Virus record (IMG/VR): IMGVR_UViG_3300042519_002406
Coordinates: 1-22,593 of that record
Direction: 5' to 3' (one strand)
Length of the DNA: 22,593 bases
Source of the DNA: a virus
The notes below the pieces were generated by a model, which saw nothing but the letters and a program-made list of their open reading frames with translations, made no database searches and was not told where the DNA came from. The translations under genes and the position numbers were made by a program. Position 1 is the first letter of the stretch; every line of letters begins with the position of its first letter. This document shows, in pieces, positions 6,520-13,976 of the stretch.

Positions 6520-7306
6520 GTTATATTGTGATACAAGTAGAGTATCAATTAGAGAAATAAGTTCTGCAGTAGCAAAAGAGATTATAGTTAAGAAACACTA
6601 TACACACGCATGGACGGCTTGTAGATATTCATTAGGAATATTTTACAAAACTGATGAGTCAAATGCATTGGGTGATAGTGATAAACTAATTGGATGTTTA
6701 GTGTATGGATTCCCAGTAGGTGCAAGAGCTGCAAACTCAGTTTCCGATTCAATTACAAAAGATAACATTTTAGAATTGACAAGATTGTATTGTGATGATG
6801 GATATGGTTCAAATATTGAGTCATTTGCATTAGGACAATCGTTTAAGTGGTTCAAAGAGAACGATAAAGCAATCAAAGTTTTAATATCATACGCAGATAA
6901 CGGACAAGAACATTTAGGAGGAATTTATCAGGCAACCAATTGGATTTATCAAGGAATGAATACTGATATTGCATTGATGCCAAATTACGGAATATCACTT
7001 TCAAAAGACCCCTACAAATGGATACATAGTAGAACTGTATTTTCAATGTGGGGTAGTGGCAATTTAGAACATCTTAGGAGAGAAATAGGTAAGCAAGGAT
7101 ATAAACAATTTTGGAGAAGGGAAGAACCACCAAAACATAGATACATACAGGTATTGGGTGCAGATAAAAAAGAAAAAAGAGAATTACTTAAAACTCTTAA
7201 ACACGACCCTAAAAATTATCCAAAAGATACAAGAGAATTTAATAAGGATATAGAAATTCATACTACAATTGCACCTGAAACAGAACTTGCAAGTAAGTTT
7301 TGGTAA
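6503..7306 (+). CDS. Mom-like DNA-adenine modification protein, copy 2
   Basis: A 267-residue paralogue of the preceding protein, colinear over its whole length: YCDTS at 8-12, VKKHYT (H32, Y33), LIGCLVYGFPVG, ELTRLYCDD (91-99), ISYADNGQEHLGGIYQATNW (about 128-147), KWIHSRTVFSMWG, and KHRYIQVLGADKKEKRELLK. The second copy keeps the H-Y and S-Y-A-D residues but has an extra segment after IYQG (MNTDIALMPNYG) and a Q-E-H in place of Q-G-H. The start is a TTG at 6503, chosen because no ATG or GTG exists before the conserved region and because it aligns codon for codon with the first copy's start. It overlaps copy 1 by 17 bp, the same overlap copy 1 has with its own upstream gene. The two probably have different partners or targets. 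Confidence 0.72.
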   Translation: MKELNKLYCDTSRVSIREISSAVAKEIIVKKHYTHAWTACRYSLGIFYKTDESNALGDSDKLIGCLVYGFPVGARAANSVSDSITKDNILELTRLYCDDGYGSNIESFALGQSFKWFKENDKAIKVLISYADNGQEHLGGIYQATNWIYQGMNTDIALMPNYGISLSKDPYKWIHSRTVFSMWGSGNLEHLRREIGKQGYKQFWRREEPPKHRYIQVLGADKKEKRELLKTLKHDPKNYPKDTREFNKDIEIHTTIAPETELASKFW

Positions 7307-7329
7307 TTTGGATAATTTTTAGTATATTA
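7299..7329 (+). promoter_or_regulatory. Putative Bacteroidota-type promoter (TTTG-N20-TATATTA)
   Basis: TTTG at 7299-7302, within the last codons of the second Mom-like gene, and TATATTA at 7323-7329 with 20 bases between. The -7-like box ends 5 bases before the ATG at 7335, as at 5553-5559. It would drive the DUF4338-like gene and the DNA polymerase. An alternative TTTG at 7307 has a less suitable 12-base gap. Confidence 0.5.
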
Positions 7330-7334
7330 CATAT

Positions 7335-8504
7335 ATGAACAAATTTTGGGAAACAGGGAAAGATACAACGACATTTGACTTTGAAGGTAATAAAAAAGAA
7401 TTAGTATCTAATTTAGATTATATATCCGAAATGTCGGTTGAAGAACAAACACTTTATAAAAAGTGGATAGAGTGGAATCAGGATTTGCATACCAGTATGA
7501 TGAAATTGCCTATAATACAATCTTATTATGATTTATTATGGACACCAACTGATTTGACAAATTATGATTTAACGATTAAAGAAATACAATCTTTAGAACC
7601 ATATGTTGAGATAGTAGAAGACCCGAAAGAGTCTGGCAAATGGTCTGATATTCGTAAGTTAATTCACACAATGGACTTTACTGCAAATCCAGGTCGTAAT
7701 GTTAAAATATATGTTAAAGATAAACTGACTGGAAAGATATTAGGACTAATAAGTTTAGGTAGTGATATTACAAGTCTAGGTGTTAGAGATGAATTTATAG
7801 GATGGACAAAAGATGATAAATTTGTAAATGGTAAATTAAATAATACCACCATTGCAACTACAATAGTTTCGGTTCAACCATTTGGATATAATATGTTAGG
7901 TGGTAAGTTAATTGCAACTATGACCACTTCTCCTGTTATTAGAGATTATTGGTATAAGAAGTATAATAATATATTAGTAGGGGTAGGAACGACTGCATTG
8001 TATGGTGCATCGTCAATGTACAATGGTATTCCACATTTTAAAACATTGGGTGAATCAAAAGGAATGATTAGTATTAAACCAGATGATAAGTATTACGATG
8101 TTTGGCATCAATACATTAAGGTAAAATATCCAGAGAAATACGAAAAGGCAATCAACTCAACAGGACCAAAACAAAATGTCCTTAATATGATTTTTAGAGA
8201 GTTGGATATTAAAACCACACACTATAATCATGGATTTAAAAGAGGTGTATATTTTGCACAAATGTATGAAAATGGTAATGCATTTTTATGTAGTAAAATA
8301 GATGAGACGGGATTAAAGTTGAACAATAGATTTACAAAAGGTGATGAATATAGTATCCAATGGTGGAAAGATAAAGCTGTAAAACGATATACCACATTGT
8401 ATAATGATAATAGAATTAAACCTGAAATATTATTTTATTCAGATGTGATTGGAATGACGTGGGAACAATGTAAAGAAAAATATTTAAAAGAAGTGGGGAG
8501 ATAA
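7335..8504 (+). CDS. DUF4338/DruA-like protein
   Basis: A 389-residue protein. The central region resembles DUF4338, the domain of DruA in the Druantia anti-phage system and of related phage proteins: a strand pair KIYVKDKLTGKILGLISLG (about 124-142), the diagnostic RDEFIGWT (151-158), then VSVQPFGYNMLGGKL, RDYWYKKYNNILVGVGTTALYG (about 208-227) and FKTLGESKG. The N-terminal ~110 residues are acidic and helical, and the C-terminal ~130 contain W- and Y-rich segments. I know of no proven activity for this domain. It follows the two Mom-like genes directly, separated only by a likely promoter, and precedes the polymerase by 2 bp. None of the other Druantia components (for example the large DruE helicase) is in the window, so a complete defence system is not supported. 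Confidence 0.6.
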   Translation: MNKFWETGKDTTTFDFEGNKKELVSNLDYISEMSVEEQTLYKKWIEWNQDLHTSMMKLPIIQSYYDLLWTPTDLTNYDLTIKEIQSLEPYVEIVEDPKESGKWSDIRKLIHTMDFTANPGRNVKIYVKDKLTGKILGLISLGSDITSLGVRDEFIGWTKDDKFVNGKLNNTTIATTIVSVQPFGYNMLGGKLIATMTTSPVIRDYWYKKYNNILVGVGTTALYGASSMYNGIPHFKTLGESKGMISIKPDDKYYDVWHQYIKVKYPEKYEKAINSTGPKQNVLNMIFRELDIKTTHYNHGFKRGVYFAQMYENGNAFLCSKIDETGLKLNNRFTKGDEYSIQWWKDKAVKRYTTLYNDNRIKPEILFYSDVIGMTWEQCKEKYLKEVGR

Positions 8505-8506
8505 TT

Positions 8507-11062
8507 ATGTATCAGAATATATTCTATGAGAGAACAAAAAACTTAATACATCTTTGGGATGATAAGAATGGATATCAAACAATGCCATATAGAAAGTATG
8601 CATATAAAAAAGACCCGTACGGACAATATCGTTCAATGTATGGTGACAAACTAACCCGTATTTCAAAATGGGATAAGGATGAAAGTGATGACCTATTTGA
8701 AAGTGATGTTCCAGAAACGACAAGGGTATTAGTAGACATATACGATAATGATATTCCATCAACAGGTCATAGAGTATTGACTTTTGACATTGAGGTTGAA
8801 ATGATATCAGGACTCCCAAACACAAAAGAAGCACAAAACGAAATTACTGCAATTGCTGCACATGATGGTGCAACCAAATTATATGATGTATTTGTATTAG
8901 ACAAAGATAAAATAGTAAAAAATAATGCCAAAAACTTTAACAAAGATGGGAGAGAAGTTACTCTACACATTTTCGATAACGAGAAAAATCTCTTACTTGC
9001 TTTCCTTAATTATTACCAGGAAGTTGACCCGACTATTCTTACAGGGTGGAATATAGATTTCTTTGATATTCCGTATTTGTATAACAGACTTAAAAATGTG
9101 TGTGGTGAGAGTCATGCAAAAAGATTGTCCAGAATAGGGCAGGCATATTGGTCACCATATAGAGAGAAGTTTAGTTTTGGTGGAGTATCCGTTTTGGATT
9201 ATATCAAATTATACAAAAACTACAACTATGGTTTGGAAAGTTCATACACACTTAATCACATTGCAACAAAAGAATTGGGTAGAGGTAAGGTTGAATATGA
9301 AGGAAGTTTGGATGATTTATTCGTAAACGATTTAGAAAAGTTTATTGAATATAACATTGTCGATGTGGACTTAGTAGTAGCAATGGATGAGAAGTTAAAA
9401 TTTATTGATTTATGTAGGGCGATATGTCACGCGGGATTTGTTCCATATGAGGATTACATTTATTCTTCAAAATTCTTAGAGGGAGCATGTTTGGCATACC
9501 TTAAAACTAAAAATATGGTTGCAACAAATAAACCAAAGGATAGAAATGAGAGAATGCAGGCATTGAGAGATAATAATGAGGAAAAGTTTATTGGTGCATA
9601 TGTAAAAGAACCCATCGTTGGAAAATACGATTGGATTTATGATTTGGATTTGACATCACTATACCCATCAATCATTATGACCTTAAATATCTCACCTGAG
9701 ACAAAGATTGGTAAAATTGAAAATTGGGATGCAGAGAAGTATATTAAAGGCGGAGAAACCGATTATAGATTGGTTGGAAAAGATGGTGAAACATATGATT
9801 ATACCAAACAAGAATTAGAAGAAGTTATTAAAGATAGTAATTTAGGTGTTGCATCAAATGGTGTATTATATTCACAAGACACTCCTGGTTTGATTGCAGA
9901 CATTTTGGACACATGGTTTAAACAAAGAGTTGAATTCCGTAAATTAGAAAAGAAATATGGAGAGGCCGGTGATACTGAAAAATATGAATTCTATGGTAAA
10001 AGACAATTGGTTCAAAAAATCTTATTGAACTCAATGTATGGTGTATTAGGCCTACCAGCATTCCGTTTCTATGATGTGGATAACGCAGAAGCAGTAACCC
10101 TAACAGGACAAATCGTAATTAAAAAGACGGCTGAAATGGCAAATAGAAAATATTGGAAAGAATTAGGAACAACCGATGACTACAATGTTTATATTGATAC
10201 GGATTCAATTTATATGATGGCAGAACCTTTGGTAAAACATAGATACCCAGACTATAAGACATTTGACGAAAAAAGAATGGCAGTTGAGGTAGACAATATT
10301 GCAACCGAAACACAAACATTCTTAAACTCATTTTACGACTTATTGGCAGAGAGATTTTTCTTTATTCCAAAAGACAAACATAGATTTGAGATTAAAAAAG
10401 AATTCATCAGTAAAGCTGGATTTTGGGTAGCAAAGAAAAGATATGCACAATGGATGATTTTGAAAAACGGAATACCTTGTGACAAATTAGATGTTAAAGG
10501 ATTGGATGTAGTTAGAAGTTCATTCCCCAAAGCATTCCAAAAGTTTATGTCTACAATGTTGAAAGATATTCTAATGGGTAAAGACCATGATTATATTGAT
10601 GATACATTATTAGCCTTTAAGAAAAGTTTACCAACACTTCCTGTTAATACAATTGCAAAAGGTGGAGCAATCAAAGAGTTGAGTAAATATGATGATGGTA
10701 GTTGGAAAACAGGTTCATCAATTGCAAACTTTGAAAAAGGAACACCTGCTCACGTTAAAGCTGGAATAGGATATAATCGATTATTGAAATTCTTTAACGC
10801 ACCTTTCAAAAATGAACCAATTAGAGATGGTGATAAAGTAAAATGGGTATATCTTAAAAATAACCCACTAGGTTTAGAAACTCTGGCATTCAAAGATTAT
10901 AATGACCCAAAAGAAATTATGGACTTTGTAGAACAATACATCGACAGAGATAAGATATTTGAGGCAGAATTAGAAAATAAATTAGATGACTTTTATAACG
11001 CATTGAAGTGGGATAAAGTCACCGCAGATACAAAAACAGCAAAGAAATTCTTCGCATTTTAA
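8507..11062 (+). CDS. Family B DNA polymerase (T4 gp43-like)
   Basis: The phage replicative polymerase, 851 residues, with complete exonuclease and polymerase domains. Exo I is FDIEVE (D94, E96), Exo II is GWNIDFFDIPYLYNR (about 178-192), and Exo III is YNIVDVDLV (about 283-291). Polymerase motif A is DLDLTSLYPSI (about 379-389), motif B is KILLNSMYGVLG (about 503-514), and motif C is YIDTDSIYM (about 562-570) with both catalytic aspartates. The C-terminal tail AKKFFAF has the hydrophobic/aromatic look of the clamp-binding tail in T4/RB69 polymerase. It is not split or interrupted. GGGGAG just before the ATG gives a fair Shine-Dalgarno. The sliding clamp lies one gene downstream. Confidence 0.96.
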   Translation: MYQNIFYERTKNLIHLWDDKNGYQTMPYRKYAYKKDPYGQYRSMYGDKLTRISKWDKDESDDLFESDVPETTRVLVDIYDNDIPSTGHRVLTFDIEVEMISGLPNTKEAQNEITAIAAHDGATKLYDVFVLDKDKIVKNNAKNFNKDGREVTLHIFDNEKNLLLAFLNYYQEVDPTILTGWNIDFFDIPYLYNRLKNVCGESHAKRLSRIGQAYWSPYREKFSFGGVSVLDYIKLYKNYNYGLESSYTLNHIATKELGRGKVEYEGSLDDLFVNDLEKFIEYNIVDVDLVVAMDEKLKFIDLCRAICHAGFVPYEDYIYSSKFLEGACLAYLKTKNMVATNKPKDRNERMQALRDNNEEKFIGAYVKEPIVGKYDWIYDLDLTSLYPSIIMTLNISPETKIGKIENWDAEKYIKGGETDYRLVGKDGETYDYTKQELEEVIKDSNLGVASNGVLYSQDTPGLIADILDTWFKQRVEFRKLEKKYGEAGDTEKYEFYGKRQLVQKILLNSMYGVLGLPAFRFYDVDNAEAVTLTGQIVIKKTAEMANRKYWKELGTTDDYNVYIDTDSIYMMAEPLVKHRYPDYKTFDEKRMAVEVDNIATETQTFLNSFYDLLAERFFFIPKDKHRFEIKKEFISKAGFWVAKKRYAQWMILKNGIPCDKLDVKGLDVVRSSFPKAFQKFMSTMLKDILMGKDHDYIDDTLLAFKKSLPTLPVNTIAKGGAIKELSKYDDGSWKTGSSIANFEKGTPAHVKAGIGYNRLLKFFNAPFKNEPIRDGDKVKWVYLKNNPLGLETLAFKDYNDPKEIMDFVEQYIDRDKIFEAELENKLDDFYNALKWDKVTADTKTAKKFFAF

Positions 11063-11063
11063 T

Positions 11064-11810
11064 ATGGATATTTTAAATTATTGGAAACCAGAAACATTTG
11101 ACATAGCTAGTTTCAAATGGCATTTAAAGGAACGTGTAAATAAAGAAATATTAGGAAATGGTTCTGATATAGGAAGTTGTTATTACACTTTTAATGAATT
11201 GGGATTTAGAGGAGACTCACCAAAAAAGAAAGGAACTAGAGTAATGTCTGTTGGTTGTTCACACACCGAAGGAATTGGTGTACACAATCATCAAACTTGG
11301 TCACATTATTTGACTAGAAGTATGAAATCTGCCGTTGATTTGAATTTAGGAATAAATGGTAGAAGTAATGATTATATAACTAGAGCAGTATTAACTTGGG
11401 TTGATTATTTAAATCCTGATATAATATTTGTAATGTATACATATCCACACAAACGTGAATATTATAGAGAAGATTCAAAAATAGAACCATATCATCCAAA
11501 ACCTTGGGGATATTTTAATGATGATTTAGAGGGCCGACTTAGGTGGTCTAATATGTTAAATGCATCTACAATTGAGGAGGATTATATAAATTGGTATAAA
11601 AATCATTTATTGATTACAAATTATTTGAAAGTAAAGGAAATACCATTTATTTGGAATGGCACATTTTTACAAACTGATTATGTTGATGAAAATAGATTTG
11701 ATGGTGATTATCCATATTTTGAAGAAAAAAATCAATATGCAACCGCACAACAAAATGAAATATATTCCAAAAAACTTTTAAATCATATTAAAAAAAATTT
11801 TGAAATTTAA
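11064..11810 (+). CDS. SGNH-hydrolase-like protein 1
   Basis: A 248-residue protein with the front half of an SGNH/GDSL hydrolase fold. YTFNELGFRGD (41-51) is the usual lead-in, block I is VGCSHTEG (S66 as nucleophile), and block II is LGINGRSND (about 95-103, with Gly and Asn for the oxyanion hole). A YP after strand 3 is seen at VMYTYPHKREY. I cannot find a convincing C-terminal D-x-x-H or H-P-N block, so it may be catalytically degenerate or use another histidine. The gene begins 1 bp after the polymerase stop, is very AT-rich and is followed by a likely promoter, consistent with insertion between polymerase and clamp. SGNH proteins often remove or add acyl groups on glycans. The substrate here is unknown. 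Confidence 0.65.
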   Translation: MDILNYWKPETFDIASFKWHLKERVNKEILGNGSDIGSCYYTFNELGFRGDSPKKKGTRVMSVGCSHTEGIGVHNHQTWSHYLTRSMKSAVDLNLGINGRSNDYITRAVLTWVDYLNPDIIFVMYTYPHKREYYREDSKIEPYHPKPWGYFNDDLEGRLRWSNMLNASTIEEDYINWYKNHLLITNYLKVKEIPFIWNGTFLQTDYVDENRFDGDYPYFEEKNQYATAQQNEIYSKKLLNHIKKNFEI

Positions 11811-11828
11811 AAAATTAATCGTATATTA
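11799..11828 (+). promoter_or_regulatory. Putative Bacteroidota-type promoter (TTTG-N19-TATATTA)
   Basis: TTTG at 11799-11802, overlapping the end of the preceding gene, and TATATTA at 11822-11828 with 19 bases between. The ATG of the sliding clamp lies 18 bases further, leaving room for a short A-rich leader (AAAACAAACATAAAAC). It would drive the clamp-dut-clamp-loader group. Confidence 0.45.
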
Positions 11829-11846
11829 GTAAAACAAACATAAAAC

Positions 11847-12560
11847 ATGAACAAAAACAATTTATTAAAATTCATTCAAAAGTATTCACTAGGTGGACTT
11901 ATTGAATCAGTAGCGTGGAACGCAGAAGGAACGAAATTATCAGTTAGATTTATTTCAGATGACAAAACATTATTAGGTGAGGTTGAGTACAACGCTTACA
12001 CATCAACGCCAATCAATGTAGGTATTTACACAACATCATTATTAAAAAATATGATTGGTGTATTGGATAACGATTTAACATTGAAAGTTGATAAATCAGG
12101 TGATAAATCAGTATCATTAAAATTCGTATCAGACGAAACTGAAACATCTTATCAATTAGCAGACTTGGGAGTTATTCCACCTGTACCAGATTTGAAAACA
12201 TTACCTAATTTTGGTATTTCAATTGATATGGCATCTAATATGATTGATAAGTTTATCAAAGCAAAAGGTGCATTAACTGACATAGATACTTTTACAATCT
12301 TTACCGAAGGTAGTGATTTAAAAATGGCAATTGGTTATTCTGCAATCTCAACAAATAGAGTTACATTTACTGTACAAAAAGATTATGCAGAAACAGTAAA
12401 ACCTATTTCCTTCTCAGCAAAGTATTTGAAAGAAATCTTAACAGCAAATAAAGAAGCAACATCAGCAAAATTAAAAGTTTCAACGGATGGTTTATCAAAT
12501 GTTGAATTCCAAATCGATGACTTTATTTGTAAGTATTATTTAGTAGAAATCTCAAATTAA
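11847..12560 (+). CDS. Sliding clamp (T4 gp45-like)
   Basis: A 237-residue DNA sliding clamp candidate, close to the 228 of T4 gp45. It has the two-domain repeated strand pattern of gp45/PCNA clamps: an opening helix LLKFIQKYS, acidic strands (SVRFISDDKTLLGEV), LLKNMIGVLDNDLTLKV, a linker near ADLGVIPPVPDLKTLP (about 106-120), then a second domain ending in SAKYLKEILTANK and FICKYYLVEISN. The terminal Y-Y-L-V strand fits the last strand of gp45. The identity is supported mainly by position between the polymerase and the two clamp-loader genes and by length, since clamps diverge fast. The start follows an A-rich leader typical of Bacteroidota. Confidence 0.82.
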   Translation: MNKNNLLKFIQKYSLGGLIESVAWNAEGTKLSVRFISDDKTLLGEVEYNAYTSTPINVGIYTTSLLKNMIGVLDNDLTLKVDKSGDKSVSLKFVSDETETSYQLADLGVIPPVPDLKTLPNFGISIDMASNMIDKFIKAKGALTDIDTFTIFTEGSDLKMAIGYSAISTNRVTFTVQKDYAETVKPISFSAKYLKEILTANKEATSAKLKVSTDGLSNVEFQIDDFICKYYLVEISN

Positions 12561-12564
12561 TAAA

Positions 12565-12879
12565 ATGAAAGAACAATTAGAATTATTCCCACAAGAGGAA
12601 TTACAACAAGACGCGGGTAGTATTAATGTACCCGAAGCACAACCAATTAAAGACGCAGAGTGGTGTTTTCAATTTTTTAACAATGAACCAATTGTATTTG
12701 CATGGTCAAATGAAGGTGAAGAACCTGCTCCATTGGTTTTGCAATTACAACCTGTGGAAAGTGAGGGGTTAAATTTCCAACAAAATGGAATGACTTTTAG
12801 AGTATTCCCAAGAGAAATTAGTGAAGAAACAAAATTAGAAAGAAAAAAACAGAATGAAAGTCAAAATAAAGAAGCTTAG
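12565..12879 (+). CDS. Small acidic protein with a clamp-binding-like QLELF motif
   Basis: A 104-residue acidic protein I do not recognise. Residues 4-8 are QLELF, one substitution from the bacterial clamp-binding pentapeptide QL(S/D)LF. The gene starts 4 bp after the sliding clamp, so a clamp partner is a reasonable inference. The remainder contains one compact hydrophobic region (WCFQFFNNEPIVFAW, then PLVLQLQP and MTFRVFPREI), suggesting a small beta domain, with Gln/Glu-rich flanks and a charged Lys/Glu tail. The 3' end overlaps dut by 26 bp. It could equally be an unrelated phage early protein, and the motif could be chance in a Gln/Glu/Leu-rich N terminus. Confidence 0.65.
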   Translation: MKEQLELFPQEELQQDAGSINVPEAQPIKDAEWCFQFFNNEPIVFAWSNEGEEPAPLVLQLQPVESEGLNFQQNGMTFRVFPREISEETKLERKKQNESQNKEA

Positions 12880-13270
12880 TCCGGAAGCAGTTATACCCAC
12901 TTACGCAAAAGAAGGTGATGCCGGTATGGATTTGGTTATCACCGACATTAAGGGAGAAACGGAGTGGGATATCAGTTATGGATATGGTATCTCAATGGAA
13001 ATTCCTAAAGGTTTTATGGGACTTGTTTTTCCTCGTTCATCAATAAGAAAATACGATTTGGCATTAACAAATTGTGTAGGTGTAATTGATAGTGGATATA
13101 GAGGAGAAATTCAAGCAACATTTAAGAAAACAGGTGGAGCAGTATACAAAATAGGAGATAGAGGTGCACAGATTATTATCATGCCACATCCAATTGTTGA
13201 TTTCGTAGAAGTAGAAGAATTAACAAACACTGAAAGAGGTGAAGGCGGATTCGGTTCAACTGGAAAATAA
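12854..13270 (+). CDS. dut: dUTPase (dUTP diphosphatase), trimeric type
   Basis: Hydrolyses dUTP to dUMP, keeping uracil out of phage DNA and supplying dTMP synthesis. At 138 residues it has all five trimeric dUTPase motifs in order: AGMDL (23-27), PRSSI (about 60-64), the GVIDSGYRGEI uracil-binding loop (about 75-85), GDRGAQIII (about 101-109), and the C-terminal RGEGGFGSTG arm (about 128-137) that closes over the phosphates. The third-motif aspartate and tyrosine are intact, so it should be active. The ATG at 12854 lies inside the preceding gene (26-bp overlap), and the alignment begins immediately with MKVKIKKLSPEA, supporting this start. Confidence 0.95.
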   Translation: MKVKIKKLSPEAVIPTYAKEGDAGMDLVITDIKGETEWDISYGYGISMEIPKGFMGLVFPRSSIRKYDLALTNCVGVIDSGYRGEIQATFKKTGGAVYKIGDRGAQIIIMPHPIVDFVEVEELTNTERGEGGFGSTGK

Positions 13271-13271
13271 T

Positions 13272-13976
13272 ATGAAGAAAATATATTTTGATGGTTGTTC
13301 GTATACATTTGGCCAAAGTTTAGAACTATATTGTAATCCATTGGGCATATTTGAACATAATAGAATGAGTAAATATGAATTTACAAATGAAGATATCTTA
13401 TTTTTAAAAAAAAATAGATATAGTGCTATTGTTTCCAAATATTTTGAATTATTAGAAACAAATAATTCCAAAAATGGCAAATCCAATGGCCGTATTTTAT
13501 TTGATTTAAATCAAAATGATATAAATAATTACGAATATGTTATTATTCAGTTAACACATTTTGGTAGATATTTTACAAAAAAAATGCACGAGTGGCAAAG
13601 TCATAAGGAAACTATTGATTTTATGTTAAATAATAATTTTTTAACTCAAGATGAAATAGATTACACCATAGAAAATATTGAAAAAATACAATTAAATTAT
13701 TTTTTAGAATTGGAAAACATTTTTAAAGATTTTCCAAATAAACTTAAAATTATATTTCATAGTAATGAATGGGAAAACATCTTATCAAACGAACAAATTG
13801 AAAAATATGGAATATCAATTGATGGTGAATATATGATTAGAAGATGGGCAGAAAAAAATAATATGTTTATAAATCAACAACCACAATTTAAAGACACCAA
13901 ATTTGCATCACATGATACTCATTTGTGTATAGAAGGACATAAAATATTAGCAGAATCAATAATAAAACAATTATGA
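13272..13976 (+). CDS. SGNH-hydrolase-like protein 2
   Basis: A 234-residue SGNH/GDSL-fold protein. Block I is FDGCSYTFGQ (S10), block II is NGKSNGRI (N72), and a C-terminal catalytic-type block reads HDTHLCIEGHK (D215, H217), followed by a terminal helix. I chose ATG 13272, one base after the dut stop. An in-frame GTG at 13239 would overlap dut and add residues not belonging to the fold. The 3' end overlaps the clamp-loader start by 4 bp (ATGA). Base composition is markedly AT-rich, with Asn/Lys/Ile/Phe codons dominating, compared with dut and the clamp loader on either side, so it looks inserted without breaking the operon. The substrate is unknown. Glycan esterase/acyltransferase-like activity is the family's general theme. 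Confidence 0.7.
   Translation: MKKIYFDGCSYTFGQSLELYCNPLGIFEHNRMSKYEFTNEDILFLKKNRYSAIVSKYFELLETNNSKNGKSNGRILFDLNQNDINNYEYVIIQLTHFGRYFTKKMHEWQSHKETIDFMLNNNFLTQDEIDYTIENIEKIQLNYFLELENIFKDFPNKLKIIFHSNEWENILSNEQIEKYGISIDGEYMIRRWAEKNNMFINQQPQFKDTKFASHDTHLCIEGHKILAESIIKQL

Noticed and set aside
7335-8504. A complete Druantia defence system
   Set aside because: Only a DUF4338-like protein is present; none of the large helicase or other Druantia components is in the window.
13239-13271. Upstream GTG start for the second SGNH gene
   Set aside because: It would overlap the conserved last motif of dut and add residues outside the fold; ATG 13272 abuts the dut stop.
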